From Heterodera schachtii (Eukaryota; Nematoda; Chromadorea; Rhabditida; Heteroderidae), in NCBI GenBank assembly GCA_023374025.1, contig SIJG01000034.1:260954-324953 (forward strand): a DNA stretch of 64,000 nt. Reading direction: 5' to 3'. This document shows, in pieces, positions 1-10,126 of this stretch. The notes beneath the pieces were generated by a model, which saw nothing but the letters and a program-made list of their open reading frames with translations, ran no database searches and was not told the origin of the DNA. A program made the position numbers and the translations under genes. The stretch's first letter is position 1; each line of letters begins with the position of its first letter.

Positions 1-24
1 AAAATTTGAAAATTCATTTGAAAG

Positions 25-1426
25 GCATAATGTGCAAAATTGGCACTTATCATGGCAATGGATACGGTACGACTGTGGCAAGTGAATGTCAAGGCGGCGA
101 GCACTGTTACGCGGTCAGCTGCGTATCCGGTAATTATTTGATCACATTTACAAATTGTTATCCATTTTTAATCAAATTTTTATTTGATTATTTTTATATT
201 TAATATAAGTAACATTTGTAAAATCGAGCAATAGTTTTCCATCAATCAATCAATCATTATATTTAGTTGGCTATTCAAAAATTTTACAAATTAACACGGT
301 AATTGAGGCAGTAATTATTGATATTAACCGATTGATTGATTGATCGGTTGATCATTTATTGATTAATTTAATCCATTCTCTCCGCTTTTCATAGGCTCTG
401 ACAAAATCAGCATTTTTGGCTGTCACGATAACACGGAATGTGAGCCGCTCCGCAAATTCATTGCTTATGGCCAGGATTGCCAGTGCCGATTTGGCCCCAA
501 GGGCGAGAATATGTCCAATGTTTATTATGACCTGCCAAAATATGTTCCAAAAATTGCCATAGGTTAGAAGGGGAAAATAAAATTTAATAGACGAGAATTA
601 TTGGGGGAAAATGACCAAAATTTGGCCGCCCAAATCTTATTTTTTAAATTTTAAACAAAAATTTTACAAGAAAAAAATCAAATTTTTTCTATAAAATTTT
701 AAGAAAAAATATTGTTAGTTTTTAGCGATTTTTGTAAAATTTTATGATAAGTTACTAATTTCGTGAAAAATTTTTCAATTTTTTTTTCTTATAAAATTTC
801 TAAAAAAAAAATTTTCTTGAACGATTTTCCAACTTTGAAATTTTTAGGCGGCGAGATTTCGGGAGGCAATTTTTTTTTGGGTGCACCCAAATTATATTAT
901 TATTATTTATATGGAATTTATCATAAAAACCTCAAAATTGGACAACCAGTAAATTTCATAGAACAGAATTTAAAATTAGAGAGCAAAAAAAATTAAATTA
1001 ATGGCAATTCTTTGATTTTAATGTGATCAAAAATAAGGTCAGATAATCTGTGATCTCGAGATTATAATGTTGTCTTTTTTTGTGCAAAAGAATGCCCTTT
1101 CTCGGGACACGGATAATCATTAAAAAATTAATTAAAAAATTAAAATTTTAAATTTGGACAGACATTGTCTTCAGTGAACTTCCGATCCCGACCGGCTACA
1201 GTACCCGTGCAAATGCCTACCTTTTGGTTGCCTTCTCTTCAATTGCAATTGGTGCCTAATGAACATTTGATTAATTAATAATGGAAAATATCAAAAATGC
1301 AATTTATTGCTCAATAATCAATCGATAATTTTTATTTTATTTATAAATTAATTATTATTTATTTATTTGTTTTAAGGTTTTTTGACCAAATTCCTTCTCC
1401 GCGCAATGGTGCGTGTTCATGAATGA
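25..1426 (+). CDS. Gene A: secreted-type cysteine-rich protein, 5' end outside the window
   Basis: Four exons join with consistent phase 1 at every junction: 25-129, 395-562, 1162-1251 and 1377-1426 (TGA stop). They encode 137 residues. The first exon has the pattern CKIGTYHGNGYG, then SEC, HCYAVSC. The second has FGC, a CQCRFG segment and a GENMSN motif. The third holds the phrase SELPIPTG. The closest relative in the window is the second half of gene E/F on the - strand, with the same exon sizes (105 nt first exon) and phases. If the third exon were not spliced at 1251 the protein would end there in a hydrophobic tail, but the conserved last exon (FLTKF) in both copies favours splicing. The signal peptide exon should lie left of the window. 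Function is unknown. The cysteine spacing is loosely like Ly6-type folds, which is a guess. Confidence 0.7.
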
Positions 1427-1631
1427 ACGGCAGAAGCTTAGGAAGGAAGAAGAAAGGAGAAGAAATGATAAAGCGGCCAAGAATTTATAATTAATTTTGG
1501 ATTAAATTAATTTTCATTTTTTAATTTGATAATTTAAATTTTTAATTATTTTTATTAATTTAATATTTTTAATATTTAATCACAAAATTTCCTAATCATT
1601 ATTTTTTGCCTATCAAAACATTGCACAGAAA

Positions 1632-2168
1632 ATGAAATCTGTTCTCCCATTGTCACTCTTCTTCTTCTTCTACTGCCTCGCCTTTCCATGCATTTGTTAC
1701 GGTAATTTAGAAAATTTAAAAATAATTAAAAATAAATTTTCAAATTAATTTTGCAGGGATCCATTGCAAGACTGGAATGTACGACACGTCGGGAAATGCT
1801 GCTATTGTCATCTCGGAATGTGCAGCGGATGAGCACTTTTGTTCTGCAATTGGTTGCGCAATCGGTGGGCCACTAATTACCTAATTAACCATAATTTGAT
1901 CATTTAAATGCCTGCCACGCTTTAGGCACTGAACAGATCACTGTTTTGTGGTCTTGTGAGAAGCAAAATAATACCGAAGTGCTCGTCAAGAGAGTATCTA
2001 TCGAGAACCACACGTGCATGGCTCGGATTGGCCACAAGGATGCCAACATGTCCAATGAAGAATTCGCTTTTCCCGAATTGGTCCAATTGGTCTTAAACGG
2101 TAATTAGCCAAAAAAATTTTTTTGAAATTAAATGAAAAATTGAAAAAATTTCAGATTTATCGACCTAA
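1632..2168 (+). CDS. Gene B: small secreted cysteine-rich protein
   Basis: Exons 1632-1701, 1757-1864, 1926-2099 and 2155-2168 give 121 residues. All three introns are short (55-61 nt), GT-AG and phase 1. Residues 1-23 form a clear signal peptide (KSVLPLSLFFFFYCLAF). The mature part opens GIHCKTG, followed by SEC, HFCSAIGC, a WSCE segment and HTCMARIG. It ends with the ANMSNEEFAFPEL motif, which matches the GENMSN part of gene A. Gene D on the - strand (49915-50396) is a close paralogue with the same exon sizes for exon 2 (108 nt). B sits just downstream of A in the same order as D follows E/F. An AATAAA-like signal lies near 2277. No enzymatic motif is visible, so the function is unknown, but secretion is likely. 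Confidence 0.8.
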
Positions 2169-2292
2169 TGTGAGTAGTGTCTGCCCTACGGATGTTTCGT
2201 CATTGTCTAACCGTTTTAAAAATTATAAACCAGAAAATTGTGATCCTAAATCCTTTAATCTTTATTTATGTGATGAAATAATAAAGTGATCA

Positions 2293-2456
2293 TTGATCGT
2301 TCGTTCCATTTTAATTTTATTTATTTTTTGCTTAATATGCCATGCTAAAAAATACAGTGTCAGAGATGGAACGGAATGCCAATTTCAATTGCCAGTTTCT
2401 GACACTTTCCAAAAGCAGAAATTTTCGGCAATTTGCTTGAGAATTGGAGAATTTAT
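2293..2456 (+). pseudogene. Remnant coding segment with a hydrophobic leader
   Basis: An open stretch encodes RSILILFIFCLICHAKKY followed by two cysteine-containing segments, but it has no ATG in frame and no clear upstream exon. It is cut at 2456 by a short inverted-repeat element. Removing that element restores reading for about 30 more codons with no recognisable match. It looks like a decayed secreted-protein exon next to gene B. It could also be chance coding in AT-rich DNA. Confidence 0.25.
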
Positions 2457-2613
2457 TAGTGATGCTCGAGAGTCTCGACTCGAGAAAAGTCTCGGGTTTT
2501 TTGGGCCTCGGTCTCGGGGCCGAGTCTCGGTCTCGGGGTCGAGTCTCGGTTTCGGAGTCGAGTCTCGGGGTCGAGTCTCGGTCTCGGGAAATTTTTAGTC
2601 TCGAGCATCACTA
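2457..2613. mobile_element. 157-bp hAT-like MITE with 8-bp target duplication
   Basis: The ends are a perfect 15-bp inverted repeat: TAGTGATGCTCGAGA at 2457-2471 and its complement at 2599-2613. The element is flanked by identical 8-bp direct repeats GAATTTAT at 2449-2456 and 2614-2621. The interior is a run of CTCGGTCTCGGG-type phrases. An 8-bp duplication is what hAT-superfamily transposases leave, so this is probably a non-autonomous hAT derivative. Related sequence with the same left end lies at 6691-6800, and a decayed copy lies at about 2831-2940. Confidence 0.8.
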
Positions 2614-3469
2614 GAATTTATATCAGTCAAATTAATATTCTATGATATAATTCAAATATGTCTTTATCAGTTCGTCGTCAGACGGCACCGTCGGGCCCCG
2701 AATTTCTTGAAAGTTTTTTTGAACTAACAAACACTTAAAATGGTAATTGCCTGATAATTCCCTCGGCGTCTCCCTCAAGAAATTCTAATTTAAAGGCTGA
2801 CTTGATAAAATTTGAAAAATTAGCATAATAGCGAGTCAAGACTCAAGAAAAGTCTCGGGGTAATGGGGACTTGGTCTCGAATCTTTGATTAAGTGTCGTT
2901 CAAGACTCTTTGGAAATTTCGGTCTCGAGATGAACTGACGCATAGCTTCGACAATGAATAACCGTTTAATTAATTAATTAATTAATTTTTGTAACACGAT
3001 AATTGTAGTACTCAATCACAAGTTTAATTAATTAATTAATAATTAATTGAGACAAATAATTCAAAAAGAAAATAATAATATTAATGGATTTATTTATTTT
3101 TGCAATATGATAATTTTCGTCTCAATAATTCGTTTAATTAATTAATAATTAATTGAGAAAAATAATTAAAGGGTAATTATTTATTTATTATTTTTATTTT
3201 TATTATTTTTACAATATGATAATTAATTCATTTTCATTGGGGAAAAGCACTTTTTGTGGTGCATTTTTTGATGAATCAGCGAAATCCATTTAACCAAATC
3301 ACTGGGAATCGTTTTTATTTTGTCCATTCGCTTTATTTTGTTCATTCATTTTGTTCATTAATAAATTTATTTTCACAATTCGTAAATTTTTTTGTCCGTC
3401 CAATTTAATAATAAAAATAATAAAATTATTTTTTTAGAAAAAACGCCAAAAACCCAAATAATACCAAAA
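2614..3469. other. Intergenic stretch between gene B and PLA2 gene C
   Basis: It holds a decayed CTCGGG-phrase repeat (about 2831-2940) and simple AT-rich sequence with repeated AATTAATTAATT runs (2966-3180). It also holds the promoter side of gene C, which carries the block described at 3238-3322. No other coding potential was seen. Confidence 0.5.
3238..3322 (+). promoter_or_regulatory. Conserved upstream block of the PLA2-family genes
   Basis: GGGAAAAGCAC (from 3239), then TGATGAATCA (3269-3278), then AAATCACTGGGAATCG (about 3296-3311) lie 150-230 bp upstream of the gene C start. The first two parts recur upstream of P (11440-11463), Q (17810-17833) and, in altered form with TGAGTCA, R2 (about 39521-39556, - strand). 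TGAATCA and the ACTGGGAATCG part recur upstream of T (about 47262-47345, - strand). The TGA(A/G)TCA core resembles a bZIP/AP-1 site. The regulatory role is inferred from conservation only. Confidence 0.45.
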
Positions 3470-6400
3470 ATGGCGCGACACTTGGCCCTCATCATGTTCG
3501 TGATTGCCCTCCAAATTGGGTTTGCCGAGGGCGGCTTCTTCTCAGCCGTCACCGACTTCTTCGACAATGTAAGTTAGGCACTTTTTTAAATTTTTCATTT
3601 GGAAATATTCATTAATTTGTTAAAACAATTTTTGGGTTCAATTTTTGGACAAATTTAGGTCGTTTGATCATGCATCTGACATTGTTTTTCCTAAAATTCG
3701 AACCCTGCCCCAAGGCCGAAACTCAATCAAATTCAAATTTCACCTTTACATTAAAGTGTGGCACATAAAATATACAGGGACACACATTGATTTATGATCA
3801 GCAACGAGACTTGCTTGATTAATTTTTGTTTATTTTTTTGCGAAAAAAACACGAATTTTGGGTGAAACAAACATGAAAAAATGCCTTAAATGCTTCCGGC
3901 ATTTTCTAAAACGCATGGAATCTGGGCCTGGATTCCGTGTTAGACTTGGGCCTGGCGTTCCTTGATAAAAGCCAGGAAAATCCATGTCCAGGAAAAATCT
4001 TGGCCTAGATCCAGGTCCAGAGGCCGATCTCTAAATTAAAATCATTGAAGCGATCGCTCGCTTTGTTTCAAAACTGAGCCATAACGGCACCCGGAGCAGG
4101 ACAAAACGTCGTCGCTGAAACGTCGTCGGCCAAAACGTCGTCGGGCCAAAACGTCGTCGGAATAAAAAGCGCCTAAAAATTCCGAAAAATTTACTAACTT
4201 AGAAATTTTTCAAAGAAAAAATTCTATAACATTTTTATAGTAAATTGCTTAGATTTTTTCAAAAAAATTTCCAAAAAATCGCTAAAACTTTCTCAAAAAA
4301 TTTTTTTTTTCTTAGAATTTTCTTATAAAAAAATGTTATAGAATTTTTTCTTTGAAAAATCTCTAAGTTAGTAAATTTTTCGGAATTTTTAGGCGCTTTT
4401 TGTCCCGACGACGTTTTGTCCCGACGACTTTTCGGCGACGATGTTTTGGGGTGCACCGAACGGCACCGCACCACCACCACCACCCCTTTCAGCTCGGCAG
4501 CTCAATAGAACAGAAATGGGGTGAATTCACGAAAACTGTGCGCGACAACGGATACAAGTCGTTAGCACTTCTTAACTCAGTTTTTTCGCTGACGATTGGG
4601 AGTCCGATAAATGCCATCGAGAGATTGGTTAATGACCCGCACGCACCGGGCACAGAATTCGCATGCGGCCCGAACACCAATTCCATTTATAAAGTTTGGG
4701 AAAAAAACAATATATGTACATAATTAATTCTACAGTACCATGATTCCAATTGAAAAACTGTTGAAAAGCTCTCCTCATTAGAGCATCAAAAAAGAAAAAA
4801 TCATCGTTTTTAAATTGTCAATTATTCCAAGAAAAAATCGTTTTCAAAATTTGTTTTTCGATTGAAAAAAATAAATTAATCAATTTATTGGTATATTAAT
4901 AAAATATTGTGTTCTCAAATATAAATTTTGATGAGAAAAAAAGAACAAATTGTGTTTTTTTTTAAATTAGGATTGTGATTTTTTCTAACAAATTTTGCTC
5001 TAAAAATGAACCATTTATTGAGGATGTTTGAGCCAAAATAATTTATCAAAAATCATCACAAAACTCCTAATCCTCATTCCAAAAGTCATTTCCACCTAAG
5101 ATATAAATAAGAGTAAAAACATTCATATATTTTGAAAAATGCCTCACTTTTAGGAGTTTATTAAATTAAAATTTCATTAAGTTTTTTGCGAAACTCCACA
5201 TTGACACAGCACTGGGATGCGCATCCAAACGAGGTGAGAAAACATAACAAAAATTAATTTATTTCTTGGCAACTGATTTTGAATGTTTTGATTAATTAAA
5301 AAGGTAAAAGAGCCAACCAATAAAGAGACTCTAATTGCTCTTTATGAGTCCAGTCAATTAAGCAAAAAACGTTTAAAATCGCAGCGTTTGGGCAATTACC
5401 AAAAAAGAAATGATTAAAATGGGAAAATAATTGTTAAAACTGCCAAAATTTAGGGGGTGTAAAATGACAAAATTTATCGAAAAAAGTAAAAAATTAGTTT
5501 TTGAGATAATCAATTAATTATTCATTTCTTAGAGGTGCATTTTTAAAAAATTTGAGGGTCCATTATTAGGGGTGTATTTTTGTTTATATTGCAATTTGTT
5601 AACAAATTTTGGGAAAACTCCAAATAGTTGAAAATAGTTATTTTCAAAAAATTTTTCGTTTTGTAGGTGCTAAAAAGAAAAAAAAATAGAAAATAGTTGC
5701 TATTAACTCGAAAAGGATCATAACAATAACCGAAAAAAACGTCTTTTTCTTGCGTCAGATCACTCCTTCATAGTGATTCACTCACGTGTTATTTTGTTAA
5801 AAATTATTATTTTAGAAATTAATTTATTTCATTAAAATGGCCATAAAAATGCAACAAAAATATATACCAAAAACATTATTAGTTCGTTTCAAATTCAATT
5901 GAAGCAAAAGGCTATAATTTTTCTAAATTTAGTATTTGTCCATGAACATATGAAGATATTTGTAGCATAAGCAAAAATAATCATTTAAATATTTGAATGA
6001 TTTTTAAGTTGGCCGTCCATTTTCATCAATTTTTTAATCAAATTTAATTTAAATTAATTAGAATTGTTTCACGACTGCTGCGTCACGCATGACGAGTGAG
6101 TTTGTCAATTAGTTAATGACACAATTATTGTTTATTATAATAATTATAATAATAATTGACTATGTGTGCAACGCGTGAATTGTACGACAATTTTTGGTGT
6201 AATTAATTAATAATTTGTATATAATTATTATTTTAAATTAATATTTCTGTTTTTTTCATTATTATTGTTCAATTTAGCTGCTACGGAATCTGCGGTAAAA
6301 CGCAGCAAAACTGTGACGAAGTCTTCTGCAACTGCCTGAGAGTATTTTCATATTTTTTAATTGGTGAAAATTTAAAAAATGATAAAAAAAAACTGTAGAG

Positions 6401-6491
6401 TGGCACAAGCTTCTTCAAGTGCGGCCCAACAGCAGAGACCTTTTGTCTATTGGTTCAGGAACACGGGGAAGAACCATTCAAAGCGGGGCAG
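3470..6491 (+). CDS. Gene C: secreted phospholipase A2 with intact catalytic motif, 3' end unresolved
   Basis: Exons 3470-3568, 4493-4693, 5182-5233, 6062-6095, 6278-6341 and 6399-6491 join in phase and encode 181 residues. Residues 1-20 are a signal peptide (LALIMFVIALQIGFA). Around residues 120-135 the protein reads FHDCCVTHDDCYGICG, the PLA2 active-site signature CCxxHDxCY with the catalytic His-Asp pair (about His127, Asp128). CDEVFCNCL follows, as in group XII-type enzymes. A FACGPNTN segment near residue 91 may supply the calcium loop, but it lacks the usual glycine-rich form. PLA2 hydrolyses the sn-2 ester of phospholipids and uses calcium. After 6491 a GT follows and a final cysteine exon is expected, but none is visible before repeats start at 6691. 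Unspliced, the frame stops about 20 codons later. The mirror partner is gene T. Confidence 0.8.
4094..4455. repeat. Foldback inverted repeat in intron 1 of gene C
   Basis: Two arms of over 100 bp are reverse complements. The left arm contains ACGTCGTC repeats followed by AAAAAGCGCCTAAAAATTCC (about 4150-4170), and the right arm has the complement at about 4380-4405. The short centre near 4250-4310 is AT-rich. The element ends about 40 bp before the acceptor of exon 2 of gene C. It is probably a foldback or MITE-type insertion. Clear target duplications were not seen. Confidence 0.6.
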
Positions 6492-6690
6492 GTAATAATT
6501 TCGAAAAATTATTATATTATTACTATTATTCAATCAAATGGCAATTAATTAACATTAACAAATAAAATAAATAAAATTATCGAGAAAAAACTATTTAAAA
6601 AGGGCAAGACAGAAGAAACAACCCCGACATATTAGCCATTTTTCCGAGTTCTTCCCGGCACCATACGCTACAAACCCCGGCCCCCAACCC

Positions 6691-6800
6691 TAGTGATGTT
6701 CGAGAGTCTCGTTTTCGAGTATCGACTCGAGAAAGGTCTCGATCTTTTGGTCTCAGTCTCGGGTGTTCGGTCTCGGTCTTCGAGACTTCCGACATTTTTT
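6691..6800 (+). repeat. CTCGGG-phrase repeat, left end like the 2457 MITE
   Basis: TAGTGATGTTCGAGAGTCTCG at 6691 matches the left end of the MITE at 2457, followed by the same TCGGTCTCGGG phrases. The matching right end is missing. The left breakpoint of the 6.3-kb tandem duplication (6738) falls inside it. Confidence 0.55.
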
Positions 6801-7427
6801 ACACCACCTAATGATTGGCTTTTGGTAAATTTAAAATTAATAATTTTTGGTACTTTTTTGTTTTCTTTTCCTTTTTCCCACATTCCTGGTCCGGTGGGTT
6901 GTGATGTTGGTTTTATTCCTTATTTTTGCGTTGCATCACTTCCCATCCAAGTAATTTTTTTCTTCTATTTTTTAAATTTACGTTTTCTATGGAAATTCAA
7001 AAAATCCCTTACTATATACTAAGTGAGACGAAGCTCCGCCCCTTTTTTGCTCGAGTTAAATTGGCGTGGCGTTTCGTCTTTAATAAAGAGAAGATAAAAC
7101 TAAAAAAGAACGTTAGAAAGAGAAAAAGAGGAAAAGTAAAAGTGATGTAATTTTATTGGGTTTAAAAAAAGTTATGGCCAAAAATGTGTGAAAACTTGGT
7201 ACCTTGCGTACTATTGGCCATAACTTTGCTCAAACTTGACCAAATTTTTTGAAATTTAGATAAGCTTGTACAGAACACTTAGGGCTGGTACCAAGAATAT
7301 TTAATTTTGTTGACTTTGACAAAACTTATGGGAAGTTTTTTGTTGAAAATTTCCATTTGATGGTTTTTTATATAACGCCCTGTTTTGATGGTTTTTATTC
7401 AATTTTGTTTTCCTTTTTTGTTTTGTA

Positions 7428-10095
7428 AGAGAGAGCAAGCGAGAGAGCAGAGAAGAGAGAAAAGGGGAAAAGAGACAGAGTGAGGAGAGAAGAGAAACGA
7501 AGAAAGAAAGCGTGAGGTAAGAAGAAAGGAAAGGAGAGAGAAAATGAGAGAGAGGAAGGAAGGAAGAAAGAAAGAGTATGAATTTAGGAGAGAGCAAAGG
7601 ATAGAGATAGAGCGAGGAGAGACAAGAGAGGAAGCGAGAGAAGGAAGAGAGAAGGAAGAGAGATAGTGAGGCGAGGAGAGAAGATAGAAAAATAGGAAGA
7701 GAGAGAGAGTGAGGAGAACTGGAGAGTGCAAGAGAGAGAGAGAGTGAGGCGAGAATAGAAGAGGGGAAAGGAGAGTGATGATAAATAATAAATAGTATGA
7801 GAAGAAAATATAAATTGTAAAAAGTGGTCAACTACATACTACATTCTCAAAAACTATAAAGTCCGGTGCAAATGTATCCCTAATTAGGGGAGAGAGAGAT
7901 GGAAAAAGAGAGAGAGAGAGAAAGGAGATAGAGAGAGAGAGAGAGAGGAGAGAGAGAGGGGGAGAGAGAGACGGAGTGAAAGAAAAAGAGAAAATAGAAA
8001 GTAAAGCGAGAGAGTAAAGGAGAGTGAGTGAGGGAAAGAGAAAAAGCGTGAGGGGGGAAAGAGATGGGAGAGAGAAAGGGGGGAGAGAGAAGGGGGAAAG
8101 AGGAGGGAGAGAGAGAAGAGAGGAGAGCGAGAAAGGAGATAGAGAGAAGGTGAGAAAGAGGCGTGAAGGATAAGAAGAGAGAAGGGAAAAAAGTGGAGAG
8201 AGAGCGAAGAGATAGAGAGAATGAGAGAGAGCAGAGAGAGAAGATGAGAAGGGAGAGAGCGGAGGGAGAGAGAAAGAGGGTGAAAGAAAAGGAGAAATAG
8301 AAGTGAGAAAGAGTAGGGAGAGAGAGGAGAGAGAGAGGAGAGAGAGAGAAGGAAGAGAGAGGGAGGGAGAGAGAGGAGGGGAGGGAAAGAGGAGGGGAAA
8401 GAAAATGAGAAATAGAAGAGACGGAATCGAGAGTAAAGGAGAGTGAGTGAGGGAGAGAGAGAGAAGAGAGAAGAGAGAGAGAAGAGAAAGAGAGAGAAAG
8501 GGGGAGAGAAAAGGAAAGAGAGAGAGAGAGAAGAAGAGAGGGAGAGAGAAGAGAGAAAGAGGGGAGGGAGAGAAGAGAAGAGAACGGAAGAAAAATAGAA
8601 AATAGAAAGTGAGCGAGAGAGTAAAGAGAGTGATGAGGGATAGAGAAAAAGAATGAGGGGGGAGAGAGATGGGAGAGAGAAAGGGGGGAGAGAGAAGAGA
8701 AGAGGAGAAAGAGGAGGGGGAGAGAGAGAGAGAAGAGATCGAGAGAGAGAGAAGGGAGAGAGAGAGAGAAGGGAGAGAGAGAAGAGAGAGAGAAAAGCGG
8801 GAGAGAAAGAGGGAGTGAAGGATAGAGAAGAGAGAAGGGAGGAAAAAGGAGGGAGAGAGAGAGAAGAGATAGAGGAGAGAGAGAGAGAGAGAGAGAAGGG
8901 AGAGAGAGGAGGGAGAGAGAAAGAGGGAGTGAAAGAAAAGGAGAAAATAGAAAGTGAACGAATCGAGAGTAAAGGAGAGTGAGTGAGGGAGAGAGAGAGA
9001 AGAGAAAGAGAAAGGAGATAGAGAGATGAGAGAGAAGGGAGGAGAAGAAGGGGATAGAGAGAGAGAGAGAGAAGGGAGAGAGAGAGAAGAGAAAGAGAGG
9101 CGGGAGAGAAAGAGGAACTGAAAGAAAAATAGAAAATAGAAAGTGAGCGAGAGAGTAAAGAGAGTGAGTGAGGGATAGAGAAAAGAATGAGGGGGGAGAG
9201 GAGATGGGAGAGAGAAAGGGGGGAGAGAGAAGAGAGAAGGGAGAAAGAGGAGGGGGAGAGAGATGGGAGAGAGAGAGAGAGAAGGGAGAGAGAGAAGAGA
9301 GAGAGAGGAGAGCGAGAAAGGAGATAGGAGAGAAGGGAGAGAGAGAGAGAAGGGAGAGAGAGAAGAGAGAGAGAAAGCGGGAGAGAAAGAGGGAGGTGAA
9401 GGATAGAGAAGAGAGAAGGGAGAAAAAGGAGGGAGAGAGAGAGAGAAGGGAGAGAGAGGAGGGAGAGAGAAAGAGGGAGTGAAAGAAAAAGAGAAAATAG
9501 AAAGTGAACGAAGCGAGAGAGTAAAGGAGAGTGAATGAGGGAAAGAGAAAAAGAGAGAGAGAAGGGAGATAGAGAGAAGAGATAGAGAGAGAGAGAGAGA
9601 AGGGAGAGAGCGAAGGGAGAGAAGAGGGAGGGAGAGAGAAAGAGGGAGTGAAAGAAAAAGAGAAAATAGGAAGTGAACGAAGCGAGAGAGTAAAGGAGAG
9701 TGGGTGAGGGAGAGAGAGAGAGAAGAGTGAGAGAGAGAGAGAAGGAGATAGAGAGGAGAGAGAGAAGGGAGATAGAGAGAGAGAGAAGGGAGAGAAAGAG
9801 GGAGTGAAGAAAAAGAGAAAATAGAAAGTGAGCGAGAGAGTAAAGAGAGTGAGTGAGGGAAAGAGAAAAAGAGTGAGGAGGGGGGCGGGAGAGAGATGGG
9901 AGAGAGAAAGGAGATAGAGAGAAGAGAGAGAAGGGAGATAGAGAGAGAGAGAAGGGAGAGAGAGGGCGGGAGAGAAAGAGGAACTGAAAGAAAAATAGAA
10001 AATAGAAAGTGAACGAAGCGAGAGAGTAAAGGAGAGTGGGTGAGGGAGAGAGAAAAAGAGAGATGGGGAGAGAAAGTGGGAGAGGAATGAGAAAA
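7428..10095 (+). repeat. Long GA-rich purine tract with higher-order repeats
   Basis: Nearly every base on the + strand is A or G, apart from a break at about 7760-7885 with ordinary sequence. A phrase close to AAATAGAAAGTGAACGAAGC followed by GAGAGAGTAAAGGAGAGTGA returns about nine times between 7977 and 10045, so the tract has a higher-order period of a few hundred bases. Very long open frames on the - strand here (Ser/Leu/Phe/Pro only) are composition artefacts. Confidence 0.85.
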
Positions 10096-10100
10096 GAGCG

Positions 10101-10126
10101 GTTGGCGCCGCGAAGCGGCGCCCAAC
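10101..10126. repeat. GC-rich hairpin at the end of the GA tract
   Basis: GTTGGCGCCGC-GAA-GCGGCGCCCAAC forms an 11-bp stem with one bulged G and a GAA loop. The same hairpin stands at 16472-16497 in the second duplication unit. It marks the abrupt edge between the purine tract and ordinary AT-rich DNA. It may be the end of a mobile or foldback element. Confidence 0.5.

Noticed and set aside
1252..1259. Gene A ending at the TAA at 1257-1259 with a hydrophobic, GPI-like tail
   Set aside because: The paralogue E/F splices at the equivalent position and both have a conserved last exon (FLTKF), so splicing at 1251 is preferred. Not fully excluded.
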